A stretch of DNA of 59,546 nt from Pseudomonadota bacterium (GCA_021324455.1 JAJPJA010000023.1:1-59546), one strand, 5' to 3'; positions 15,707 through 24,656 are shown, counted from the stretch's first letter. Translations and numbers: made by a program. The notes: generated by a model from the sequence alone, not told the origin.

Positions 15707-18067
15707 GTGGCAGGAAGTCTGGAAGGAATCACGATTTTGGACCTCTCCCAGCATCTGGCAAGCCACATGGCGACCCTGGTGCTGGCTGAGCAGGGCGCGG
15801 ACGTTATCAAGATCGAACCGCCGGGCGGCGATCCCCTGCGGCAGGTGGAGCCCGGCTACTTCATCCGCAACCGCAGCAAACGCAGCGTCACCCTGGACCT
15901 GAACCACCCTGAGCAGCGCGATACCCTGCTCAAGCTGCTCGGGCGCGCCGACGTGGTCGTCGAGTCCTTCGGACGCGACCACATGGCGCGGCTGGGACTG
16001 GACTATGAAACTTTGCGCGACCGCTTTCCCGCGCTGGTCTACTGCTCGGTCAACGGTTACGGCGACGACCATCCATGGCGCAATCGTCCGATGCATGACG
16101 CGCTGGTAGCCGCGCGGATGGGACTGTATTTCGACCAGCCCGGCGATTACATCAATCCGGAAAAGGACGCACCGGTCTATCTCTATTGCCAGTTTCCCAG
16201 CTACGCCACTTCGTTCACGATTTCGATCGGCATCCTGGCCGCGCTGCGCGTGCGGCTGCATTCGGGTGCGGGGCAGGCGGTGGAATGCGCCCTGCACGAC
16301 GGCATGATGCTGATCACGCCGCTGATGTGGATGTGGGCGGACAATCCGACGCCGACCTTTGCCGCACGCACGCAACTGCGCGCGCCTTACCGTCCGTGGC
16401 TTTACGAATGCGCCGACGGCAAATGGCTGCATCGGATGCAGACCGCCAGGGGCAACGTGATGGCGATTGCGAAACTTTTGGGCATCGACTTGCCGCCCGG
16501 CGTCACGCGCGAACGCCTGATGGCCAACGTCGAGCAGCGCAAATGGTTCGAGCAGGCGGAAATCGCGGCGTTCAAGACCAGGCCGCGCGACGAATGGCTC
16601 AAGCTGCTGCGCGAGATCGACGTGCCGGTGGAGGCGGTGCTGCCCACCGAAGAGGCGTTTTTCGTTCCGCAGGCGCGCGCCAACGAAGTTGTCGCCGAAA
16701 TCGACGATCCCAAACGCGGCCGCGTGGTGCAGATGGGCATCCCGTTCCGCTTCTCCAAAACGCCCGGCGCGATCAAATCGCTGGCGCCGGAACCGGGCGA
16801 GCATACCCGCGAAATCGTCAACTCGCTCAATCCTCCGGCGGACAACCGCGCTATCGCAAAGGCCCTCAAACCGCGTCCCCTGCGGCATCCGCTGTTCGAC
16901 ACCGTGCTGATCGATTTCGGCCATTACGCCGCCGGTCCGTTCGGGCCGATGCTGCTGTCGGACTTGGGCGCCCATGTGATCAAGGTCGAGACCATCGAAG
17001 GCGAGGGGATGCGCCAGCCGTTCCAGCCGTTCTTCATCTCGCAGCGCGGCAAGCGCGCGATCGCGGTCGACCTCAAGAGCGAGGAGGGACGCGAGATCGC
17101 TTACAAGCTGGTGGCCAGAGCCGACATCGTGCATCACAATCAGCGTCCCGGGGTCGCCGAACGGCTCAAGATCGATTACGCCACGCTCAGCAGGATCAAA
17201 CCCGACCTGATCTATACGCACGTTCCGGCCTACGGCACGCACGGCCCGCAATGCCATGAGGGCGGCTACGACCAGCTCTTCCAGGCCATGTGCGGGATGG
17301 AGTACATGGGCGGCGGCGAAGGCAACGACCCGGTGTGGAACCGCTACGGGCCGGTGGACATGTGTGCGGCCACGCTGTCGGTGATCGCGACCCTGATGGC
17401 GCTGTATCATCGCGACCGCACCGGCGAGGGGCAGTTCGTCGATACCTCGCTGCTCAACGCGGGCCTCTACGTCAATTCGGACGCCTTCGTCACCGACCGC
17501 AAGGACGTGCGGCGGCGCGCCACGATGGATCGCACGCAGACCGGAATCAGCGCCGATTACCGCTTCTATGCCGCCAGCACGGGCTGGATTTTCGTTGCCG
17601 CGCTGTTCGACGGACAATGGCGGCAGATGTGCGAAGTGATTGGCAAGCCGCAACTGGCCGAGCGCTATCGCACCCATTACGATCGCGTCGACCGGCGCTA
17701 TGAGCTGGCCGCGATAATCGAGCCGATTTTCAAGACCCGTACCGCCCAGCAATGGTTCGAATCGCTCGACGCCGCCGGCGTGCCCTGCGAGATCATCAAC
17801 AAAGGATACTGGGAGCGATGGCTGCTCGACCCGTGGTCGATTCTCACCAAGCGCGTGGTCGAGTACTACGAAAAAGAAACCCAGAGCCGGCTGCGGATGA
17901 TGGGTGAGAAGATTCGCTTTTCGCGCACGCCCGAATTCGTTCAGGGTCCGCCGCCGCGGCTGGGCGAGGATACCCAGGAAATCCTGCACGAGCTGGGCTA
18001 CAATGCCGCCCAACGCAAGGAACTCAGGGAACGCAACATCGTAACCTGGCCCGACAAGGTGGCGTGA
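15707..18067 (+). CDS. Double-length (fused) CaiB/BaiF CoA-transferase
   Basis: This 786-residue protein is two family III CoA-transferase domains in one chain. Domain 1 spans about residues 1-375 (LEGITILDLSQ opening, ADVIKIEPPGGDP) and domain 2 about 392-780 (LFDTVLIDFGHYAAGP, AHVIKVETIEG). Using the fixed 15-residue distance to the end of the following helix, domain 2 keeps the catalytic aspartate at residue 551 (GPVDMC), whereas the same place in domain 1 is Ser165 (FPSYAT). Domain 1 therefore probably lacks chemistry and may serve in structure or substrate binding, since these enzymes are normally interlocked dimers. Translation starts at a GTG with GGGAGGA upstream. A P450 gene follows 160 bp downstream. 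Confidence 0.92.
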   Translation: MAGSLEGITILDLSQHLASHMATLVLAEQGADVIKIEPPGGDPLRQVEPGYFIRNRSKRSVTLDLNHPEQRDTLLKLLGRADVVVESFGRDHMARLGLDYETLRDRFPALVYCSVNGYGDDHPWRNRPMHDALVAARMGLYFDQPGDYINPEKDAPVYLYCQFPSYATSFTISIGILAALRVRLHSGAGQAVECALHDGMMLITPLMWMWADNPTPTFAARTQLRAPYRPWLYECADGKWLHRMQTARGNVMAIAKLLGIDLPPGVTRERLMANVEQRKWFEQAEIAAFKTRPRDEWLKLLREIDVPVEAVLPTEEAFFVPQARANEVVAEIDDPKRGRVVQMGIPFRFSKTPGAIKSLAPEPGEHTREIVNSLNPPADNRAIAKALKPRPLRHPLFDTVLIDFGHYAAGPFGPMLLSDLGAHVIKVETIEGEGMRQPFQPFFISQRGKRAIAVDLKSEEGREIAYKLVARADIVHHNQRPGVAERLKIDYATLSRIKPDLIYTHVPAYGTHGPQCHEGGYDQLFQAMCGMEYMGGGEGNDPVWNRYGPVDMCAATLSVIATLMALYHRDRTGEGQFVDTSLLNAGLYVNSDAFVTDRKDVRRRATMDRTQTGISADYRFYAASTGWIFVAALFDGQWRQMCEVIGKPQLAERYRTHYDRVDRRYELAAIIEPIFKTRTAQQWFESLDAAGVPCEIINKGYWERWLLDPWSILTKRVVEYYEKETQSRLRMMGEKIRFSRTPEFVQGPPPRLGEDTQEILHELGYNAAQRKELRERNIVTWPDKVA

Positions 18068-18087
18068 GCGCGGCCGAACCCATCGCG

Positions 18088-18109
18088 AAGTGTCAGGTAT
18101 TTGACACTT
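18088..18109. promoter_or_regulatory. 22-bp dyad upstream of P450
   Basis: AAGTGTCA (18088-18095) and TGACACTT (18102-18109) are exact reverse complements around a 6-base centre. The right arm contains TTGACA, so a repressor bound here could cover a -35 box. It lies 140 bp before the P450 start at 18228 and 20 bp after the CoA-transferase stop. As an operator it would allow separate control of the P450; as a hairpin it has no T-run. Confidence 0.45.
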
Positions 18110-18227
18110 GCGGGCTCCGCCGCGCAGGTGATCCGATGCCGGCTCGCGGTGTAATCTAAAAGGCGCTTTGGGTGCGCCTCGGAATAGGCCCAGGCGGGGT
18201 GCGGCACGGCTCGAGGGAGAAAACGGG

Positions 18228-19487
18228 ATGATCACGCATCAGGACGACATCAATCTTACCGACGCGCATTTCTTCGCCAAAGGCGACATCCACGACCTGT
18301 TCCGGCGGATGCGTCAGGCGGACCCGGTGCATTGGACCCAGGGGCTGCTCAAGCGCGGCTTCTGGTCGATTTTCAAGCATGAGGACGCCTACACCGTATA
18401 CCGCGGGGCGTCGGAGTATTTCAGCAACGGCAAGTTCAGCGTCGGTCTGCCGTCCAGCCCTGAGGTGGAGGCCGCAACCAAACCCGAGATGATGGGATCG
18501 AATCGGATGCTGGTGGCGAGCGACGGCGAGCTGCATCGCGATTTCCGCAAGGCGTTCAACAGCATGTTCCTGCCGCGCGCGATCAAGCAGTACGAAGGCT
18601 CGGGGCGCAAGCTGGTGCTGGAGATTCTCGACGAGGTGCTGCCGCGCGGACGCTGCGAATTCGTCAACGAAGTCGCCACGCGGCTGCCGATGGCGATCAT
18701 CTGCGACATGATGGCAATTCCGCGCCAGGACTGGCAGTTGATGTTCGATTTGGTCAACCAGGCGATGGGTCCCGAAGACCCGGAATATAAGGTTGCGGAA
18801 TCCGCCGCCGCCACCCGCAACCAGGCCTGGGGGCAGGCCGTCGGTTACTGCATCAGGACTTGCCATGAGCGGCGCGGCGGCAACGGCACGGACCTGCTGT
18901 CCGTGATTGCCAATGCCCGCGTGTTGGGCGGCCGCCTGCTGACCGACGAAGAGCTCGGCTACAACGGCTTCATGTTCATAATCGGCGGCCTCGACACGAC
19001 GCGCAATTCGATCGCGGGCGGCCTGCTCGAACTGATCCGCAATCCCGACCAGATGCGGCGGCTGCGCCAGGACCGCTCCCTGATGCGTCCGGCGGTGGAG
19101 GAAATCCTGCGCTGGACCAGCGCGATTACGCATTCGATGCGCACGGCGCTGAAGGACACGGAAATCCGCGGGCGCAAAATCAGGGAAGGCGACTGGGTGG
19201 TGGTGTGGAACGCGTCGGCCAATCGCGACGAAGACGCCTTCGTCAATCCCGACCGGTTCGACATCACGCGCGACCCCAACGACCATTTCGCCTTCGCGTA
19301 CGGCGAGCATTTCTGCCTCGGCGCGCATCTGGCGCGGCTGGAGATCCGGCTGATTTTCGAGGAAATTCTCGACCGGATGCCGGACGTGGAATTGGACGGC
19401 GAGGTGGAATGGCTGGCCTCCAACCTGTTGCACGGGCTGAAGCGGATGCCGATAAAATTCATCCCTCGCCGCGCCGCCGCCGCGTAG
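18228..19487 (+). CDS. Cytochrome P450
   Basis: This 419-residue soluble bacterial P450 would hydroxylate a substrate using O2 and electrons from a ferredoxin. The heme-thiolate Cys is at about residue 363 in FAYGEHFCLGAH. The I-helix oxygen-activation motif is IIGGLDTTRN, with Asp where Glu is common. The K-helix ExxR pair is in EILRWTS. The start at 18228 follows GAGGGAG; the frame upstream has 20 unsupported codons. The sequence has the look of CYP125/CYP142-type or limonene/linalool-type actinobacterial and Binatota enzymes, but the substrate class is inference. No ferredoxin or reductase gene is present in the window. Confidence 0.93.
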   Translation: MITHQDDINLTDAHFFAKGDIHDLFRRMRQADPVHWTQGLLKRGFWSIFKHEDAYTVYRGASEYFSNGKFSVGLPSSPEVEAATKPEMMGSNRMLVASDGELHRDFRKAFNSMFLPRAIKQYEGSGRKLVLEILDEVLPRGRCEFVNEVATRLPMAIICDMMAIPRQDWQLMFDLVNQAMGPEDPEYKVAESAAATRNQAWGQAVGYCIRTCHERRGGNGTDLLSVIANARVLGGRLLTDEELGYNGFMFIIGGLDTTRNSIAGGLLELIRNPDQMRRLRQDRSLMRPAVEEILRWTSAITHSMRTALKDTEIRGRKIREGDWVVVWNASANRDEDAFVNPDRFDITRDPNDHFAFAYGEHFCLGAHLARLEIRLIFEEILDRMPDVELDGEVEWLASNLLHGLKRMPIKFIPRRAAAA

Positions 19488-19640
19488 CGGTTGCGCCCTT
19501 CCTCGCAGCCTGGTTGAGACCGCGGTTGCTGGCGGCGCCAACTGCTGGCGCCAGCGGGGCGGTCGCGGTCCATATTGCGCTCCTGACCTTCGTCTGATGG
19601 CGCACAACGGCCGGCCCGCTGAGCCTGCGCTTCCGCACCT

Positions 19641-20555
19641 TCAAAACATCGCGATCGGATTGATCGGCGACGCGGTGGCGCGCGGAATCATCAGGGGCGC
19701 CGTCATGAACATGAACTCATAGCGCCCGCGCTGCGCGCAGAATTCCGACAATGCCTCCAGATCCGCGTTGTCGATCAGCGGCAATCCCATCATCACAATC
19801 GCGCCGGCGTGGATCGGCACCGATATTTCCGCATACCCCGACGGGGTCACGTCGCTCACCGCGTCGCCCGCCAGCACCGCGACGCCGCGCTCGCGCAGCC
19901 ACGGCAGACAGGCCGCCTCCAGGCCCGCCTGACCTTCGGTCCACGGATTCCAGGGACCGTGGGCGCGGATGTATTTATGCCGTCCGGTCCGGACCGCGAG
20001 AATGTCGCCCTCTTCGACCCGGACACCCTGCTTTTTCTCGGCTGCTTCGAGGTCGGCGGGGTAAATCTTCTCGCCCTTCTCCAGCCATTCGACGCCCTTA
20101 AGCTGCGGAATGTCGAGCAGGACGCCGCGGCCGATGATGCCGTCGAAGCTGGTGTCGATCGCGCAGCGGGCCGCCCCGTTGTGCTTCACTTCCGTAGACG
20201 GATAGCCGTTGTACATCCGCCCGCGCCAGAACATGTGGCACAGCGCGTCCAGATGGGTAATCGCGCGGCCGTGGATGGGAATCGCCAGATAGTCGGAACT
20301 GGCCTGCAGTCCTCGCGCCGGCAGGTCGTAGCCGGTCCCAATCATGAGGTGAAACGCCGGGGTGGGATTGTCCGCCGCGGCGGCGGTCGCCAGCGGCAGC
20401 GCCATCGAAACACTCTCGCCAGTCGAGACCAGCCGCGCCGCCTTGAGCCGTTTGTCCAGTGTCAACAGATTCAGCGTGCCGCGCTGGTCGTCCTTGCCCC
20501 AGCGGCCCCAGTTGCTGATTTTCTCCATCAATGCCAGCAGTTCGCTGTCGGTCAT
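19641..20555 (-). CDS. Cyclase family hydrolase, copy 1
   Basis: The 304-residue product belongs to the putative cyclase/kynurenine formamidase-like fold (PF04199). The metal-binding signature is IHGRAITHLDALCHMFW (HxxxxTHxDxxxH pattern), and a later His/Glu region is in VPIHAGAIVMMGLPL. Members hydrolyse amides or lactones with a bound metal. A nearly identical motif order occurs in the copy at 54563-55486: both open with NWGRWGK-DQRG-LN. The start at 20555 follows a GGAGG site. It is divergent from the carboxymuconolactone decarboxylase family gene at 20680, so the two may share control. Confidence 0.88.
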   Translation of the reverse strand: MTDSELLALMEKISNWGRWGKDDQRGTLNLLTLDKRLKAARLVSTGESVSMALPLATAAAADNPTPAFHLMIGTGYDLPARGLQASSDYLAIPIHGRAITHLDALCHMFWRGRMYNGYPSTEVKHNGAARCAIDTSFDGIIGRGVLLDIPQLKGVEWLEKGEKIYPADLEAAEKKQGVRVEEGDILAVRTGRHKYIRAHGPWNPWTEGQAGLEAACLPWLRERGVAVLAGDAVSDVTPSGYAEISVPIHAGAIVMMGLPLIDNADLEALSEFCAQRGRYEFMFMTAPLMIPRATASPINPIAMF

Positions 20556-20679
20556 GGCGGCCTCCTGCTGCGGCGATGATGAGACATTCAGCCTGCGCTC
20601 ACAAGCGCGCGCGTCAAATTGCCGTGATCGAATGCCGATGCTAGGGTGCAACGCACCAACAGACCGGGAGGATTTCGCA

Positions 20680-21231
20680 ATGGCGCTGCTACCCTATCTT
20701 GACGAACAGGACGCATCACCTGAAATCCGCAAACTCCTGCAGCGGCCGGTGGTGCTCAACGTGCTGCGCATGACGGCCAACGCCCAGTCCGTTTTCCGCC
20801 AGCGCAGCCGGCTCAGCACCGCGTTGCTTAACGACATCAAGATCGACAAGCGGCTGCGCGAAATCGCGATCCTGCGCACGGCCAAAAACTGCAAATCGGT
20901 CTATGAATGGACCCATCACGTGCCCGCCGCCAAACATGTCGGCGTGACCGGCGAGCAGATCGCGTCGATCGAGAACTGGCAGAACGCCAAATGCTTCAAC
21001 GAGCTGGAACGGCTGGTGCTCCAGTTCACCGACGAGGTCGACAACAATGTCAAAGCCGGCCGCGCCACGCTGGAGGCGCTCAGAAAGCATTTGACGCCGG
21101 CTGAGATTATCGAACTGCTGATCATAATCGGCCACTGGCGCCAGACCGCGACGATACTGGAGACCACCGAGGTGGAGCTGGATGAATTCGCCGGCCAACA
21201 CAACATCCTGGAGGGGACGCCCCGGGGATAG
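20680..21231 (+). CDS. Carboxymuconolactone decarboxylase (CMD) family protein
   Basis: This is a 183-residue all-helical CMD/AhpD-like protein. The conserved region is LREIAILRTAKNCKSVYEWTHH, where the Glu-x-x-His/His-x-x-x-His cluster replaces the CxxC of AhpD peroxidases, so peroxidase activity is not expected. Members of this branch sit in catabolic clusters and are thought to act in decarboxylation or as accessory hydrolases. The start at 20680 follows GGGAGGA. It begins a plus-strand run with a SnoaL-like protein and an LLM oxidoreductase (20680-22817), with short gaps that suggest one transcript. Confidence 0.88.
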   Translation: MALLPYLDEQDASPEIRKLLQRPVVLNVLRMTANAQSVFRQRSRLSTALLNDIKIDKRLREIAILRTAKNCKSVYEWTHHVPAAKHVGVTGEQIASIENWQNAKCFNELERLVLQFTDEVDNNVKAGRATLEALRKHLTPAEIIELLIIIGHWRQTATILETTEVELDEFAGQHNILEGTPRG

Positions 21232-21311
21232 CCGCTGACGGATGCGCGGTGGGCAGCTCCAATCCCCGACCTCGCGCCGCGCCGAAGCCCGAACTCTGAA
21301 GGAGAGCATCA

Positions 21312-21812
21312 ATGGACCAATCCACAATCCGCGAATACATCGACCGCGAGCAGATTCGCGAGGCCTTTAACCGCTACGCCTTCGGCGTCGACTCCAGCGA
21401 TCCGGAAGCGGTGCTGGCCGTGTTCGACGATCCGTGCACGCTCATCACCCAGCAGCCCGGCAAAGCTGCGCGCCGCTACGAAGGACGCGCCGCCGTCGAG
21501 CGCTTCTTCAACAAGGGGCTGAACAACGACATGAAACTGCTGCGCCACCGCATCACCGACCACCTCATCCGTATCGAGGGCGATCGCGCGGACACGCGGC
21601 TTTACTGGGACGAGATTCGCGAACAGAACGGACAGCTCATCCTCGGCGGCGGCATCTACTTCGACCGGCTGCGCCGGGTCGGCGACGGATGGAAATTCAC
21701 CCAGCGCCATGCCATGAGCACCTACTGGATTACTTTAATCGACCAAATCAATGAGCAGGCGCTGGCCACGCGCATCCTGCTGGCGCCGCGTCCGAAAAAT
21801 GTCCGCGTATGA
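21312..21812 (+). CDS. SnoaL-like / nuclear transport factor 2 family protein
   Basis: This 166-residue protein has the NTF2-like cone fold pattern: an N-terminal helix (IDREQIREAFNRYAFGVDSSD), the AVFDDPC turn, a GRAAVERFF helix and a set of long strands (HRITDHLIRIEGDRADTRLYW, GGGIYFDRLRR). SnoaL_4-type proteins act as cyclases, dehydratases or isomerases on polyketides, steroids and terpenoids. No specific catalytic pair could be assigned. It is the middle gene of the CMD-SnoaL-LLM run, with an AAGGAGAG ribosome site. Confidence 0.87.
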   Translation: MDQSTIREYIDREQIREAFNRYAFGVDSSDPEAVLAVFDDPCTLITQQPGKAARRYEGRAAVERFFNKGLNNDMKLLRHRITDHLIRIEGDRADTRLYWDEIREQNGQLILGGGIYFDRLRRVGDGWKFTQRHAMSTYWITLIDQINEQALATRILLAPRPKNVRV

Positions 21813-21920
21813 CGTCGCAGCCGCGCAAGGGGTGAAACCATGGACAATACTCAGTTGCAACTGCGCGGCGCACGATCGGGACCGTGACGGCAAATCTCCA
21901 ACGAGAGGGCAAAAGCGTCC

Positions 21921-22817
21921 ATGGACGATATCAAAATCAGCATTTTGGGCTTTTTCACCGAAAACACACCGGACCCGGCGGCGGTGGCAAAGAAATGCGA
22001 GGCGTTGGGCTTCGACGCGCTTTATGTGGGCGACCATCCGATAATGCCGGCGCACTCGCGGGGGCTGGTCGGCAGCGGCGCCACCGCTTCGCATTCGCGT
22101 CTGGAAGGCGGCAATCAGTACCCGGAGTTTTACTCGCACATGCCCGATCCGTTTCTGCTCCTGATGATGGCGGCGTCGGTCACCAGCCGGCTTAAGATCG
22201 GTACCGGGGTGACGCTGGTATCGGAGCGCGAGCCGATTACGACCGCCAAGGCGGTCGCAACCCTGGACCATTACAGCCGCGGCAGATTTATCTTCGGAAT
22301 CGGCACCGGCAGTCTGCCTGAGGAATGCGAGGCGTTCGGCACCCCGTTCAAAAAGCGATGGCCGGTCGCGCGCGAGCGGATTCGCGCGATGAAGGAGCTA
22401 TGGACCAGGTCCGAGACCGGCTTTGAGGGCGAGTACGTCAGCTTCCCGCCCGTGCGCTGCTATCCCAAGCCGTGGCAGCAGCCCCATCCGCCGATACATA
22501 TCTGCGCCGGGATGGGCAAAAGCCGGATGCGCGCGCTGCGCGACACGGTGGCGCTTGGCGACGGATGGGGGCCGGTGGCGATTCCACCGGCGGAGCTGGC
22601 GCAGGAATTGGCCGCGCTCAAGCGCATGTGCGTCGAGGCCGGGCGCGATTTCGAGAAGCTGGAAATCTCGATGTTCCTGCCGATCGAATCGTCCGACCCG
22701 CGCCGCACCAGGCAGGAGTACCGCGCGGCCGGATGTCATCGGCTGGTGTTTACTCTATGGCCGGATATGTTGACGGAGAAAAACATCGAGGAAAAAGCGC
22801 GTCAGTATCTGAACTGA
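21921..22817 (+). CDS. LLM class oxidoreductase, probably F420-dependent
   Basis: The 298-residue product is a luciferase-like TIM-barrel enzyme. Visible marks are the CEALGFDALYVGDHP strand, TSRLKIGTGVTLVSEREP, the LDHYSRGRFIFGIGTGSLPEE phosphate-binding region and the WPVARERIRAMKELW helix. The subfamily most often uses F420, though FMN cannot be excluded from sequence. It closes the CMD-SnoaL-LLM run and is related to the convergent gene at 23129-23998: both share the LDxYSRGR and AMKELWT segments. It would oxidise or reduce a carbonyl/alcohol or C=C group. Confidence 0.9.
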   Translation: MDDIKISILGFFTENTPDPAAVAKKCEALGFDALYVGDHPIMPAHSRGLVGSGATASHSRLEGGNQYPEFYSHMPDPFLLLMMAASVTSRLKIGTGVTLVSEREPITTAKAVATLDHYSRGRFIFGIGTGSLPEECEAFGTPFKKRWPVARERIRAMKELWTRSETGFEGEYVSFPPVRCYPKPWQQPHPPIHICAGMGKSRMRALRDTVALGDGWGPVAIPPAELAQELAALKRMCVEAGRDFEKLEISMFLPIESSDPRRTRQEYRAAGCHRLVFTLWPDMLTEKNIEEKARQYLN

Positions 22818-23128
22818 CAGCGTGTCCTGAAATAGCCCGGGCGCAAAGGGACCAGCAGCTCTCCGTGAGTAAAGGGGGATGTTGCTGTGAGCGTATCAGT
22901 CCCCCTCGCCCTGTCCCACGAAAAAATGCGGGAGAGGGGCCAGAGATTTCTGCTTCCGTCTCCCGCGCACGACGTTTGTGAGAGTGAAGTTTCCGGTTCC
23001 CTCTCCCACGAAAAAGTCCGCGGAGTCAAAGTATCCGCTTCCCTCACCCCAATCCTCCGTGGGTGAGGGTGACTGATACGGTTAGGTGAGGAGAAGATAA
23101 AATGCCAAAGCGGCGCAGGGAACCCGAA
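22818..23128. repeat. Convergent intergenic region with repeats and a hairpin
   Basis: No gene lies in these 311 bp. The 12-mer TCCCACGAAAAA occurs twice (22914-22925 and 23004-23015), each copy following a C/T-rich run, exactly 90 bp apart. At 23041-23069 CCCTCACCC pairs perfectly with GGGTGAGGG across an 11-base loop. This resembles dispersed REP-like intergenic elements. The hairpin lies between the ends of two convergent LLM genes and may end transcription from both sides, although no T-run is present. Confidence 0.5.
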
Positions 23129-23998
23129 TCAGCGCAGATACGCCTGCGCTATCGGCGCGATGATCCGATCCGCCTGGCCCGGCGGTATCGGGGTCAGCAG
23201 GAACAGCATCCTGGACGCGCCGGCCGCCCGGTACTGTTCAACCTCTTTGCGCGCCTGTTCTGCGTTGGCGGCGGCCTGACCCAGGATGGTGATCTCGAGC
23301 GAACTGAAATCGCGGCCCGCCTCCGCGCACAGCCGCTTCAGTTTGTCTACTTCCTGGGCCAGGCGCTCCGGCGCCAGTCCGGTCGGCATCCATCCCTGGG
23401 CCACGGCCACGGTATCCTTCAGCCGCCGGTCGAAGTCGGGACCGGCGCCGGTGCATAGGTAGACCGGCGGATGCGGCTGCTGGGCGGGTTTGGGCCAGCA
23501 TTTTACCGGCGGAAAGCTGACGAACTGACCTTCGAAGCTGGCTTCATCTTTGGTCCACAGCTCCTTCATCGCGCGCACGTATTCGCGCACCACGATCCAG
23601 CGGCGGCGGAAATCCTGTCCCATGATTTCGGTTTCCTCGCGCAGCCATCCGCCGCCCACTCCGAGTATGAGCCGTCCGCGCGAGTAGTAATCCAGCGTGG
23701 CGACCTCCTTGGCGAGAATGATCGGATGGCGCTCGGCAGCCAGGCACACCGCCGTGCCCAGCCGCAGTGTTCGGGTTGCGCACGCCGCCACCGTCAGCGA
23801 GATGAAAGGATCCGGAATGCGTTCGTAATACTCCGGCATCACCGAGTCGCCCAGCGCGATAATCGCTCCGGCGACCACCGGAATAATCGGATGCTCGCCG
23901 GTGAACATCGATTCGAAACCAAGCTCCTCGATTTTGCGGGCGACCACGTCGGGTGTTTCGGAACGATCGGTGAAACCCAGACAAATGCCGATTTTCAT
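23129..23998 (-). CDS. LLM class oxidoreductase, probably F420-dependent
   Basis: This 289-residue luciferase-like enzyme opens with MKIGICLGFTD and has the IEELGFESMFTGEHP strand, RTLRLGTAVCLAAERHP, LDYYSRGRLILGVGGGWLREE and the AMKELWTKDE helix. It is similar to the gene at 21921-22817 and probably arose from the same expansion. A GGGAGAG site precedes the ATG at 23998. It lies 60 bp downstream of a VOC protein gene on the same strand and is likely co-transcribed with it. Confidence 0.9.
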   Translation of the reverse strand: MKIGICLGFTDRSETPDVVARKIEELGFESMFTGEHPIIPVVAGAIIALGDSVMPEYYERIPDPFISLTVAACATRTLRLGTAVCLAAERHPIILAKEVATLDYYSRGRLILGVGGGWLREETEIMGQDFRRRWIVVREYVRAMKELWTKDEASFEGQFVSFPPVKCWPKPAQQPHPPVYLCTGAGPDFDRRLKDTVAVAQGWMPTGLAPERLAQEVDKLKRLCAEAGRDFSSLEITILGQAAANAEQARKEVEQYRAAGASRMLFLLTPIPPGQADRIIAPIAQAYLR

Positions 23999-24059
23999 GA
24001 GTCAGTTACTCTCCCGGCCGCAGCGCTTGCGGCGTGTTGGCGCCTGATAGCGGCGCGGC

Positions 24060-24515
24060 TCATTTATTAAACGGTTCGATCAGTTCGAGATAGGTGCCGT
24101 CGGGGTCCTTGAAGCAGAAAAAGCGCGCGCCCGCCTTGCGCCCCGCGCTCATCTCCACCGGCTCCGACACCATCTGGACTCCGGCCGCCTTGAGCCGCGC
24201 GTATTCCTCGTCGAGATTTTTCGTGAACAGCGCAATCCGGTTGATGCCGGTATGGTAAAGATGCGGATATGGCTTACCCTCCGTTGTGGGCTGTTTCCAT
24301 TCGATCAGATCGATGCGGGTGGCGCGCGGGTCGTCGCTCAGCGCCAGCAGCGCCGCGCGTCCCACGCTGTTTGGAATATTGAGGCCCTTGTCGTTGCCCG
24401 GGTTCGGACCCTCGCCGATGTTGAGCACGATCCTGAAGCCCAGCATCCTGTAAAACTCCAGCGAGCGGTCGAAATCAGTGACATTGATGTTGACGTGAAA
24501 GACCGACTTGATCAT
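24060..24515 (-). CDS. VOC (glyoxalase-like) family protein
   Basis: This 151-residue protein has two beta-alpha-beta-beta-beta modules. Metal-ligand positions of the vicinal-oxygen-chelate fold are FHVNINV (His near residue 7), HLYHTGINRIALF and the C-terminal DPDGTYLELIEP (Glu near 146). The size fits glyoxalase I or methylmalonyl-CoA epimerase-like enzymes or a single-domain extradiol dioxygenase relative; sequence alone does not decide. It is divergent from the TetR gene at 24655, and a GGAAGGT site precedes the ATG. Confidence 0.88.
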   Translation of the reverse strand: MIKSVFHVNINVTDFDRSLEFYRMLGFRIVLNIGEGPNPGNDKGLNIPNSVGRAALLALSDDPRATRIDLIEWKQPTTEGKPYPHLYHTGINRIALFTKNLDEEYARLKAAGVQMVSEPVEMSAGRKAGARFFCFKDPDGTYLELIEPFNK

Positions 24516-24597
24516 GAGGGTTACCTTCCGATGTGCTGAATCTGGAAGAAGCAGTAGCTTGAAACCGGCGCGCCGCGCAAACGGCCCGCCGCGGGTC

Positions 24598-24656
24598 TTG
24601 ACATTATTTGGAACGCGTTATAAAAACGAACACGTCTCGCGATTATGACGCGTTAT
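24598..24656 (+). promoter_or_regulatory. Promoter and repeated site before TetR gene
   Basis: TTGACA (24598-24603) is a perfect -35 box; TAAAAA (24621-24626, spacing 17) or TATAAA (24619-24624, spacing 15) could be the -10. The 9-mer ACGCGTTAT occurs at 24613-24621 and 24648-24656, the second copy overlapping the ATG. Both lie where the TetR protein could repress its own gene and the divergent VOC gene. No ribosome site is visible before the ATG at 24655, so the message may have a very short leader. Confidence 0.45.

Noticed and set aside
15539..18235. 898-codon open frame on the minus strand
   Set aside because: It lies opposite the double CoA-transferase, whose domains are clear. The translated product is rich in His, Arg, Gln and Ala and has no family features, as expected for an antisense frame in GC-rich DNA.
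18156..19607. 483-codon open frame on the minus strand
   Set aside because: Antisense to the P450 gene, with composition typical of a shadow frame.
23102..23458. Plus-strand frame with a strong GGAGAAG site before its ATG
   Set aside because: It is almost entirely antisense to the LLM gene at 23129-23998 and its Arg/Gln-rich product has no recognisable content; the ribosome-like site is probably chance.
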